A DNA stretch of 6,548 nucleotides, taken from contig CADCQV010000334.1 of the NCBI GenBank assembly GCA_902803625.1, positions 1 through 6,548 on the forward strand, given 5' to 3'. A model generated the notes under the pieces. It had not been told where the DNA came from. It did no database searches and saw nothing but the letters and a program-made list of their open reading frames with translations. Origin of the DNA: an uncultured Lachnospiraceae bacterium (GTDB taxonomy: Bacteria; Bacillota; Clostridia; Lachnospirales; Lachnospiraceae). Positions 1-5,933 of this stretch are shown here, one piece after another; position 1 is the first letter of the stretch, and every line of letters starts with the position of its first letter. The position numbers and the translations under genes were made by a program.

Positions 1-449
1 CCCGCAAAGGGAAGGGATCTGCTGAAATAGCCGGAGGTAGCCGACAAAGCTATGGAGGGAACATCCGCTCCCGATATCTTTATAAGGGAACCGCCGAAGA
101 AATTGCCGAAGCCTATGCCGAAGGTCGTCATGGCAAGACCCGTTACATTCTGATTCGCTCTGAGGCTTACTGTGAGAAAGCTGTACAGAAGCCCCATCAG
201 AAGCGACCCAAGAAGAGAACAGGCAAGGGGTATCATTATGGCAAGAACCCCGTTCATTCCCTTTCCGGCACAGCTCTGTTCATAGAAAAAGGATCCGATG
301 ACACCGCTGATGCCTCCGACGTACATTACACCGGGAATACCAAGATTCAGATTTCCGGATTTCTCAGTTATGGTCTCTCCGCAGCTTCCGTACATAAGGG
401 GTATTCCCTGCTGGATAGCTCTGGGGATAAAAGCAACTAGATCGATCAT
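1..449 (-). CDS. BMP-type (nucleoside) ABC transporter, second permease subunit; 3' part missing
   Basis: Inner-membrane permease of the BPD_transp_2 type, expected to pair with the permease encoded just upstream and form the translocation channel. Only the first 149 residues are inside the window; the gene runs off the left edge. The translation begins MIDLVAFIPRAIQQGIPLMY. It contains the family block GNLNLGIPGVM (residues 32-42), matching the usual N-L-G-I-E-G-M motif, and NQNVTGLAMTTFG (99-111), matching the usual NQ-x-V-x-GLA motif. Hydrophobic segments lie around 37-55, 67-95 and 103-120. The start ATG (449-447) directly follows the TAA stop (452-450) of the upstream permease. Its AAAGGAG ribosome binding site (459-465) lies inside that gene's last codons, 9 bases from the ATG, so translation is probably coupled. 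It corresponds by position to NupQ/YufQ. Oddity: the usual Glu of the NLGIEG motif is Pro39. Family assignment is firm; the exact substrate is not. Confidence 0.9.
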   Translation of the reverse strand, partial: MIDLVAFIPRAIQQGIPLMYGSCGETITEKSGNLNLGIPGVMYVGGISGVIGSFFYEQSCAGKGMNGVLAIMIPLACSLLGSLLMGLLYSFLTVSLRANQNVTGLAMTTFGIGFGNFFGGSLIKISGADVPSIALSATSGYFSRSLPFA

Positions 450-1547
450 TTAATGTTTCTCCTTTCCGGTTCTGAACGAGATCCTGTATCTTATGAAGAA
501 TTCACATCCTATGATGAAGAAAAGCAGTATGCCGGTCAGGATGTCGGCAAAGGACTGGTTGAGTCCGAAGGCCGTGGAAATCTCACTGGCACCCCTGTCC
601 ATAAAAACGATTAAGAAGCTGGTGGCTATCATGGCTATGGGATTGAATTTGGCGAGCCAGGATACCATAACGCCGGTAAAGCCCTGACTGTCAACAATTG
701 TCGTTGTAACGGTGTGGTTTATCCCGCCCACAAGCAGCAGTCCCGCAAGGCCGCATATGGCTCCGGATAAAAGCATGGTCCTGACGATGACCCGCTCCAC
801 CTTTATACCGGCATACAGGGCGGTATTCCTGCTTTCTCCGACTACCGCGATCTCAAAGCCGTGCTTCGTATATTTCTGGTAAATGTAAATGAAAGCCGTA
901 ACAATGACAGCAACGATTATCGGCAGGAGATATTTGTTTCCAACATTAGGAAGCCAGCCCACCGCCGAATTCTGGTTTATGATACCTATTTTTCCGGAGC
1001 CCTTGGGAACCTCCCATACAATGATGTAATACGCAGTGAGCTGTATCGCGATATAGTTCATCATCAGGGTCGAAAGCGTTTCGTTTGTATTCCATCTGGC
1101 CTTTAATACAGCCGGAATAAGAGCCCATACGGCACCGGCGGCAACGGAGGTTATGACCATCAGAAGTATGACCATTCCGTTCGGCAGCTTCTCTCCGAAG
1201 CAGATCATACAGGCTGCGGATGCGAGGCCGCCAATGAGGACCTGCCCTTCGCCTCCGATATTCCAGAACTGCATCTTGAATGCGGGAGTCAGCGCAAGGG
1301 AAATGATGAGGAGCACGGAAATATTCTGAAGGGTTATCCAGGTTTTTCTTTCCGACCCGAAGGCACCGAGAAAGATGGAGCGGTATATCTCGACAGGATT
1401 GTCACCGGTAAACATGGCAATTATTCCCGAGCAGAGGATCAGTGCGGAGATAATGGCAACCGCCCTTATGGCCCATTCCTTCCTGCGTGATACGGTGTCT
1501 CTTTTGACCACATGAAACAGTGGCTCCTTCTGCGTTTTTTCGGTCAT
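450..1547 (-). CDS. BMP-type (nucleoside) ABC transporter, first permease subunit
   Basis: Complete 365-residue integral membrane protein, the usual length for the NupP/YufP-like permease. It should form a heterodimeric channel with the following permease, powered by the ATPase encoded upstream. After a charged cytoplasmic N-terminus (about 1-25) come hydrophobic segments near 27-46, 74-92, 103-117, 124-148, 161-179, 207-225, 256-276, 304-316 and 335-353. Family motifs seen are WNIGGEGQ (95-102), NETLSTLMMNYIA (155-167, probably the loop facing the ATPase) and GESRNTALYAGI (237-248). The ATG at 1547-1545 overlaps the ATPase stop by one base (TAATG). An AAAGGTGG ribosome binding site lies at 1557-1564, 9 bases upstream. 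It belongs to one operon with both neighbours. Family knowledge points to nucleoside uptake; nothing seen here identifies which nucleoside. Confidence 0.93.
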   Translation of the reverse strand: MTEKTQKEPLFHVVKRDTVSRRKEWAIRAVAIISALILCSGIIAMFTGDNPVEIYRSIFLGAFGSERKTWITLQNISVLLIISLALTPAFKMQFWNIGGEGQVLIGGLASAACMICFGEKLPNGMVILLMVITSVAAGAVWALIPAVLKARWNTNETLSTLMMNYIAIQLTAYYIIVWEVPKGSGKIGIINQNSAVGWLPNVGNKYLLPIIVAVIVTAFIYIYQKYTKHGFEIAVVGESRNTALYAGIKVERVIVRTMLLSGAICGLAGLLLVGGINHTVTTTIVDSQGFTGVMVSWLAKFNPIAMIATSFLIVFMDRGASEISTAFGLNQSFADILTGILLFFIIGCEFFIRYRISFRTGKEKH

Positions 1548-3067
1548 TACGCTGCACCACCTTTCTTTGTCATAAGAAGACCAAGAGTATTTTTGTCTGT
1601 ATTCTCCGCATCAACTATGCCGGATACCTCGCCGTCGCATAGAACGAGTATCCTGTCCGCAAGCTCCAGAAGCACATCCAGGTCTTCGCCGACATAGATC
1701 ACAGCTGTTCCGGCTTCCTTCTGCTTATTAATGAGATCATAGATGGTATATGAGGAATTGATATCAAGACCCCTTACGGCATAAGCGGTCATAAGTACCT
1801 TCGGATGGGATGAGATCTCACGGCCGAGAAGCACCTTCTGGACGTTTCCGCCGCTCAGCCTACGGACCGGCGTGTCTATACTGGGAGTGATGACCTCGAG
1901 ATCCCGGACAACTGTTTCGGCAAGCTCTCTCGGGGTCTTTCTGTCCGTGAAGAGCTTTGACTTTCCGGATCTGAAGCTTCTGAGCATCATATTATCCGCA
2001 AGATTCATATTTCCGACGAGACCCATTCCCAGTCTGTCCTCGGGAACAAATGAAAGTGAGATGCCCATTTCATGAATCTGTCTCGGATCCTTCCCTATGA
2101 GATCTACAGGCTCTTTATCATCAGGCTTATATAATACGCTGCCGGACTCAACCTTCTGGAGTCCCGCGATGGACTCGAGAAGCTCCTTCTGACCGCAGCC
2201 GGAAATACCTGCGATACCGAGCACTTCACCCGAGTTCGCCGTGAACGAAACATCCTTCAGCTTGTAAATTCCGGCAGGGTCCTTTACCGTAAGCCCTTTT
2301 ACTTCGATCCTGGGCTTTACATTCACAGGCTTTTTTCTGTCAATATTCAGGAAGAGATGACGGGCAACCATCATCTGGGTCATCTGCGTCTCATCGGATT
2401 CGGAGGTGATCATATCACCGATAAATTCGCCCTTTCTCAGGATGGCAACCCTGTCGGATATTGCCTTTACTTCATGAAGCTTGTGGGTAATGATGATTAT
2501 GGATTTGCCGTCAGCCTTCATATTCCGCATTACCTTAAAAAGCTTCTCCGTTTCCTGCGGAGTGAGGACGGCCGTGGGTTCGTCAAGGATCAGGATTTCC
2601 GCACCCCTGTACAGTACCTTCACTATTTCAACCGTCTGCTTTTCCGAAACCGAAAGATCATATATCTTCTTTTGGGGATCCACTTCAAAACCGTACTTGT
2701 CGCAGATCTCCTTTATCTTTTTCTCCGTATCCTTCAGATTAAGCCTTCCCTCCAGACCCAGCACTATGTTCTCCGCTGTGGTCAGAACATCGATAAGCTT
2801 AAAATGCTGATGCACCATACCGATCCCGAGATCAAACGCATCCTTCGGCGATTTTATGATAACGGGCTCGTCATTGATATAGATCTGTCCGGAATCAGGA
2901 TAGTAGATACCTGCCAGCATATTCATAAGGGTTGTCTTACCGCTTCCGTTTTCCCCCAGAAGTGACAGGATCTCTCCCTTTTTGATATCCAGATTGATAT
3001 TAGAATTAGCTATGACCGAACCGAAGGTTTTTGTAACTCCCCTGAATGAAACCGCTGCTTCGCTCAT
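1547..3067 (-). CDS. BMP-type (nucleoside) ABC transporter ATPase with two nucleotide-binding domains
   Basis: Cytoplasmic ATPase of 506 residues with two fused ABC domains, like NupO/YufO, RbsA and MglA. NBD1 has Walker A GENGSGKTT (38-46), Q-loop Gln87 in MVHQHF, signature LSVSEKQ (138-144), Walker B ILILDEP with Glu163, and H-loop His195 in ITHKLHE. NBD2 is degenerate: its Walker A position is GISGCGQKEL (287-296, no GKT), its signature LSGGNVQK (404-411) is intact, its Walker B region is VLMTAYAVRGLD (424-435) without the catalytic Glu, and the switch His is replaced in VGEDLD. NBD1 should therefore do most of the hydrolysis, as in related sugar/nucleoside importers. The reading frame extends to a TTG at 3100, but I prefer ATG 3067 (MSEAAVSFRGVTKTFG). 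Domain homology begins there, and AGGAAGGAGAGG (3080-3091) plus GGGAG just before the ATG are its ribosome-binding candidates; the TTG has none. The spacing of 12-15 bases is longer than ideal. Confidence 0.93.
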   Translation of the reverse strand: MSEAAVSFRGVTKTFGSVIANSNINLDIKKGEILSLLGENGSGKTTLMNMLAGIYYPDSGQIYINDEPVIIKSPKDAFDLGIGMVHQHFKLIDVLTTAENIVLGLEGRLNLKDTEKKIKEICDKYGFEVDPQKKIYDLSVSEKQTVEIVKVLYRGAEILILDEPTAVLTPQETEKLFKVMRNMKADGKSIIIITHKLHEVKAISDRVAILRKGEFIGDMITSESDETQMTQMMVARHLFLNIDRKKPVNVKPRIEVKGLTVKDPAGIYKLKDVSFTANSGEVLGIAGISGCGQKELLESIAGLQKVESGSVLYKPDDKEPVDLIGKDPRQIHEMGISLSFVPEDRLGMGLVGNMNLADNMMLRSFRSGKSKLFTDRKTPRELAETVVRDLEVITPSIDTPVRRLSGGNVQKVLLGREISSHPKVLMTAYAVRGLDINSSYTIYDLINKQKEAGTAVIYVGEDLDVLLELADRILVLCDGEVSGIVDAENTDKNTLGLLMTKKGGAA

Positions 3068-3120
3068 CTCCCTTTGATACCTCTCCTTCCTAAGCTCCAA
3101 GGAATTGTTACTCTTTTTTT

Positions 3121-3148
3121 AAATAAAGGGCGGCCATAAAGCCGCCCC
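3121..3148 (-). terminator. Intra-operon hairpin, partial intrinsic terminator or 3' RNA stabiliser
   Basis: In the transcript, GGGCGGC and GCCGCCC (plus-strand 3128-3134 and 3141-3147) form a perfect 7-bp GC stem around a 6-base loop, followed by TTTATTT and then an A-run. It lies 14 bases after the lipoprotein stop, in the 94-base gap before the ATPase start. The interrupted U-tract suggests incomplete termination or protection of the upstream message. Read on the plus strand there is no T-run after the stem, so it acts in the minus direction. Confidence 0.7.
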
Positions 3149-3161
3149 GAAAACCAAAGCG

Positions 3162-4460
3162 TTAATATGCTGTGTCAAGAAGTGTGATACCGTCAACATT
3201 TACATTGAAGAACGGAGCTGATCTGAAGTTTGCACCGGATTCGTCAAAATATCCGTCAACAATAACCTCATGATCGGGAGTATAGTCGGCATCCGTATCC
3301 ACGTCAGCCTCATAGCTTGTGAGCTCCTTGCCCTCCACGGTAAAGGTCTTTGTATCAAATACGTGAACGGTTCCTGCTTCCAGATCTGCCTGTGCCTTTG
3401 CAATGGCATCGGCTGTTCCCTCAGCTGCTGCAGAGCCAAGGCTTGTGAGTTCAACAGAGCCTGTTGAAAGGTCGCCGGTCCAGTCTGCGGGAATGGTCTC
3501 ACCCTTTTGAACTGCATCTATGATGTACTTGAAATAAGGTACCCAGTTGATCCTTGAGGAAACAATGAAGGTGTTCGGGCAGGCACTTTCCGTTGAACCG
3601 TTGTAGGAAATATCGGGAACCCCGGCTGTCTCACAGGCAGTGGGAGCGCCCATAGAGTCAGCATGCTGTGAAATAAGGACACATCCGTCCTGGATAAGGG
3701 TATTTGCACCTTCCTTTTCTGCTGTCTCGTCATACCAGGATCCGGTAAAGGTTACTTCCATTGTGACTGAAGGACATACGGACTTTGCACCGAGATAGAA
3801 GGAGGAATAACCTGAGATAACCTCGGCATAGGTATAGGCACCTACATAGCCCATCTTTGCCTGATCTGCGGTGATCTTTCCTGAGTCTATCATTTCATTA
3901 AGCTTCATTCCTGCCGCAACTCCTGCAAGATAACGGCCCTGGAAGATGGTAGCGAACGCATTGTGATAATTGCTGAGGCCTTCCGTATGAGCCTTTGTTC
4001 CTGTAGCGTGGCAGAACTGGATATCGGGATACTCCTTTGCAGCTTCTATCATATAATCCTCGTGTCCGAAGGAATCCGCAAAAACGATGCCGCATCCGGC
4101 GTCCGCAAGCTCACAGGCTGCATCATAGCATTCCTGTCCCTCGGGAATACCGGTCTTTAATACATACTCGACTCCCGCTGCTTCGCAGGCTTCCTTTGCA
4201 GCGTTGATAAAGTTGAGGTCGTAGGTTGAGTTTTCGTCGTGCAGGAAAATAAAGCCTACCTTCAGATCTGATGACGCGGCTTTTCCGGAATCTGCATTGT
4301 CCCCTCCGCCATTATCCGCAGCGGGTGCTTCTGCTGCAGTGTCTCCTGCCGCACCGGACCCGCCGCTCTCGGCACCCTTACCTCCGGCCGCACAGGCGGT
4401 CATGGAGATAACCATTGCTGCTGCCATCGTCAGCGCCAATAACTTCTTTAGATTTTTCAT
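3162..4460 (-). CDS. BMP-family substrate-binding lipoprotein of the nucleoside-type ABC transporter
   Basis: Extracytoplasmic binding protein of 432 residues, the first gene of the importer operon and the counterpart of NupN/YufN, PnrA and BmpA. A signal peptide (KNLKK, then a hydrophobic stretch 7-20) ends in a lipobox-like MTAC, so Cys23 should be lipidated and anchor the protein outside the membrane. Residues 24-64 form a low-complexity A/G/S/D/E linker. The BMP domain starts at KVGFIFLHDENS (67-78). Family features are GRYLAGVAAGMK (175-186), KMGYVGAY (202-209), and FTGSWYDETAEKEGA (238-252) followed by LISQHADSMGA (262-272). The start is ATG 4460: a strong AGGGAGGA site at 4467-4474 lies 6-7 bases upstream, and the signal peptide begins directly there, whereas the open frame's further extension to a TTG at 4517 adds no signal feature. 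Characterised relatives bind purine or other nucleosides, so that substrate class is inferred, not shown. A promoter and a structured leader lie upstream. Confidence 0.93.
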   Translation of the reverse strand: MKNLKKLLALTMAAAMVISMTACAAGGKGAESGGSGAAGDTAAEAPAADNGGGDNADSGKAASSDLKVGFIFLHDENSTYDLNFINAAKEACEAAGVEYVLKTGIPEGQECYDAACELADAGCGIVFADSFGHEDYMIEAAKEYPDIQFCHATGTKAHTEGLSNYHNAFATIFQGRYLAGVAAGMKLNEMIDSGKITADQAKMGYVGAYTYAEVISGYSSFYLGAKSVCPSVTMEVTFTGSWYDETAEKEGANTLIQDGCVLISQHADSMGAPTACETAGVPDISYNGSTESACPNTFIVSSRINWVPYFKYIIDAVQKGETIPADWTGDLSTGSVELTSLGSAAAEGTADAIAKAQADLEAGTVHVFDTKTFTVEGKELTSYEADVDTDADYTPDHEVIVDGYFDESGANFRSAPFFNVNVDGITLLDTAY

Positions 4461-4535
4461 ACCATATCCTCCCTGAAAAAATAATGTAATGATCCCTGTT
4501 TTTCCGGAGAAAAACAAAAACCTATATCAATGGAC

Positions 4536-4565
4536 GGCATGCTGCCCGCGGGCAGGCTGCCTGCC
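4536..4565. repeat. Overlapping GC-rich inverted repeats in the leader
   Basis: Three self-complementary blocks share arms: GGCATGCTGCC (4536-4546), the perfect 14-base palindrome CTGCCCGCGGGCAG (4542-4555), and GGCAGGCTGCCTGCC (4551-4565). They cannot all fold at once, so alternative hairpins are possible in the RNA; as DNA the palindrome could also be a dimer-binding site. Confidence 0.6.
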
Positions 4566-4575
4566 AAGGATACAC

Positions 4576-4616
4576 AAAAAAAAGGGTGCAGAATCAAAAC
4601 CTTCGGATTCTCCACC
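4576..4616 (-). terminator. Intrinsic terminator inside the importer leader
   Basis: In the minus-strand RNA, GGTGGAGAATC (4616-4606) pairs with GATTCTGCACC (4595-4585): an 11-bp stem with one G-G mismatch and a 10-base loop. One C and then eight consecutive U (4583-4576) follow. This is a textbook rho-independent shape. No minus-strand gene lies just upstream that would need terminating, so it most likely acts as a conditional terminator in the leader. Confidence 0.72.
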
Positions 4617-4691
4617 ACCTTGCAGAAAAAAACTTCTTCCAACATGACGCAGCGACAATCCACACACGTCATTTATAATTGCGATAAAAAA

Positions 4692-4720
4692 ATTTTATCA
4701 TGCTATATTTTTATTTGCAA
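4692..4720 (-). promoter_or_regulatory. Predicted sigma-A-type promoter of the importer operon
   Basis: Read on the minus strand: -35 TTGCAA (4720-4715), a 17-base spacer, and -10 TAAAAT (4697-4692) preceded by TG one base upstream (extended -10). Transcription would start near 4685. A 7-bp inverted repeat GATAAAA/TTTTATC (4683-4689 and 4693-4699) covers the -10 and start site and could be an operator, or simply AT-rich sequence. Prediction only. Confidence 0.55.
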
Positions 4721-4814
4721 CTCAAATTTGTCCGCGGCGTTTGCCTTTTATCAGAATCACGTTACGGAATGATCAAAAGCCGAAAACCATACGTGCTAAA
4801 TACATAAAGGGTGC

Positions 4815-4843
4815 TTGTGCAATAAAACGGGAGAGAATATAAT
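4815..4843 (+). promoter_or_regulatory. Predicted sigma-A-type promoter for the cyclic-nucleotide-binding gene
   Basis: A perfect -10 TATAAT (4838-4843) lies 17 bases after TTGTGC (4815-4820), which keeps the TTG of the consensus -35. Transcription should start near 4850, giving a 5' leader of about 20-33 bases. It diverges from the importer promoter, whose -35 ends 95 bases to the left. Confidence 0.65.
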
Positions 4844-4882
4844 GATTCAGGGAGTATTGAAAAAGAGAGGATGCTGCAGACT

Positions 4883-5860
4883 ATGACAGAAAAATATTTT
4901 ACAAAAAATGAAGTAATATTCCGGGAGGGAGAAAGAGGAGAGAGCTTTTTCCTGATCTCGGAGGGAACGGTCGGGATCTATGTGAATTACGGCTCCGACG
5001 ATCAGCAGAAGCTCGCCGAACTGAAAAAGGACCAGTGCTTCGGGGAGATGGCTGTAATAGAATCATATCCGAGGAGTGCCACAGCCGTTGCCGAGGATGA
5101 TGTGAAGGCGGAAGAGATCCCGTCGGGAGAGATACTGAAGTATTTCGAGAGCGATCCGGACAAGGTCATTGATATGATGAAGTATCTGGGCAAAAGGATA
5201 CGCGAGCTGAATGCGGATTATATCGAGGTATGCGACACCATAGAGGAGCTTCGTTCCGGAGACGGTTCTCCGGAGCATCAGAGCGGTCTCATAGACAGGA
5301 TAAAGAGGTTTGTGAAATATTACAGATTGAACGGAAAAGCCGCCAGCGTAGAAAGTGTGGAGGCATTAAGGAAGATCGAGGGCAGCTCCCATTCCGATGG
5401 CTTCTTTGATAATGTGGAAAGCTATACCAAGGGCACCGTCATCTTTAAGGAGGGAGAGACCGGGAACTGTATGTATGATATACATTTCGGAGAGATAGGG
5501 ATCTACAGGAATTACGGAACCCCTAATGAGAAGCTTCTGTCAAAGCTCCCCATGAACAGGTTTTTCGGTGAGATGGCGCTTCTTGAAAACTGCCCGCGCA
5601 CTGCCACAGCTGTGGTTCTGGCGGACGATACGACACTGGAGATGATAGACACCGGATCTCTTATGGATATTTTTAAGAAAAACCTCCCGAAGATCGAGAT
5701 GATACTTGCCCATCTGTCATACAGACTGAGGAGCCTTACCGACGGCTATCTGGAAGCCTGCAGGCTGGTCAGTGATATCTCGGATGCGGAAAAATCCGGA
5801 CAGCTCAGTGAAGAGCTGAAGAAGAAAGCGGAGGAGCTTGAAATAAAGATCTGCGGATGA
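4883..5860 (+). CDS. Protein of two tandem cyclic-nucleotide-binding (cNMP) domains
   Basis: A 325-residue soluble protein built from a duplicated CAP-effector-type domain. Repeat 1 (about 1-122) runs from EVIFREGERGESFFLISEG to a phosphate-binding cassette FGEMAVIESYPRSATAVA (53-70). Repeat 2 (about 181-300) runs from TVIFKEGETGNCMYDIHFGE to FGEMALLENCPRTATAVV (228-245). Both cassettes keep the Gly-Glu and Arg that hold the ribose and phosphate (E55/R64 and E230/R239), so both should bind a cyclic nucleotide. The helices after each barrel are also duplicated (RIRELNADYIEVC and RLRSLTDGYLEAC). The tail (about 300-325) is a charged helix. There is no helix-turn-helix, kinase or channel domain, so it is not a Crp-type transcription factor as it stands; it may sense a nucleotide and act on a partner, perhaps the next gene's product. 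Start choice: ATG 4871 (in frame, four codons longer) touches the GAGAGG sequence at 4865-4870, whereas ATG 4883 lies 12 bases after it. I prefer 4883 with modest confidence. Confidence 0.88.
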   Translation: MTEKYFTKNEVIFREGERGESFFLISEGTVGIYVNYGSDDQQKLAELKKDQCFGEMAVIESYPRSATAVAEDDVKAEEIPSGEILKYFESDPDKVIDMMKYLGKRIRELNADYIEVCDTIEELRSGDGSPEHQSGLIDRIKRFVKYYRLNGKAASVESVEALRKIEGSSHSDGFFDNVESYTKGTVIFKEGETGNCMYDIHFGEIGIYRNYGTPNEKLLSKLPMNRFFGEMALLENCPRTATAVVLADDTTLEMIDTGSLMDIFKKNLPKIEMILAHLSYRLRSLTDGYLEACRLVSDISDAEKSGQLSEELKKKAEELEIKICG

Positions 5861-5933
5861 AGCCCGTTATGGAGTGAATCACCGTACAGCCTGTGTAAGT
5901 TCTTTTTACGGGAATCGGACAGAAGGAGTAAAA

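Larger units (their letters stand above)
4461..4685 (-). ncRNA. Candidate structured 5' leader (attenuator or riboswitch-like) of the importer operon
   Basis: About 225 bases separate the predicted transcription start (near 4685) from the lipoprotein ATG, and they contain at least four inverted repeats in the RNA sense. (1) ATGACG/CGTCAT stem (4667-4672 with 4644-4649, 17-base loop). (2) An intrinsic terminator (4576-4616). (3) A cluster of overlapping GC-rich repeats (4536-4565). (4) GTTTTTC/GAAAAAC with a 4-base loop (4498-4515), 23 bases before the ribosome binding site. GGATT in the loop of (1) is complementary to AATCC at the top of the terminator's 5' arm, a possible alternative pairing. 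The order promoter, folded segment, terminator, gene is that of a cis-regulatory leader. I see no match to the conserved cores of purine riboswitches or T-boxes. No convincing gene is visible in this stretch. Confidence 0.5.

Noticed and set aside
2357..2965. 202-codon open frame on the plus strand
   Set aside because: It lies wholly antisense to the well-supported ATPase gene and has no recognisable domain; it is a by-product of the codon usage of the real gene.
4457..4672. 71-codon Cys-containing open frame on the minus strand spanning the leader and ending in an ATGA overlap with the lipoprotein start
   Set aside because: There is no ribosome binding site before its ATG, it runs straight through the terminator stem and U-run, and its composition does not look like a protein. 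The ATGA overlap is probably chance, though a leader peptide is not strictly excluded.
4600..4685. Purine riboswitch or T-box in the importer leader
   Set aside because: The purine aptamer's conserved junction sequences are not visible. AGGTGGT near 4614-4620 resembles part of a T-box, but the rest of the conserved T-box (ACCGCG) is missing.
4721..4814. Crp/Fnr-type palindromic operator (TGTGA-N6-TCACA or similar) between the promoters
   Set aside because: I found no such dyad. The palindrome CAAATTTG at 4723-4730 is short and AT-rich, and CACGT/ACGTG copies are too far apart to be convincing.
5863..5912. CCCGT...ACGGG inverted repeat between the two plus-strand genes as a terminator
   Set aside because: The arms are only 5 bases, about 40 bases apart, and no T-run follows. 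The T5 run sits before the second arm.
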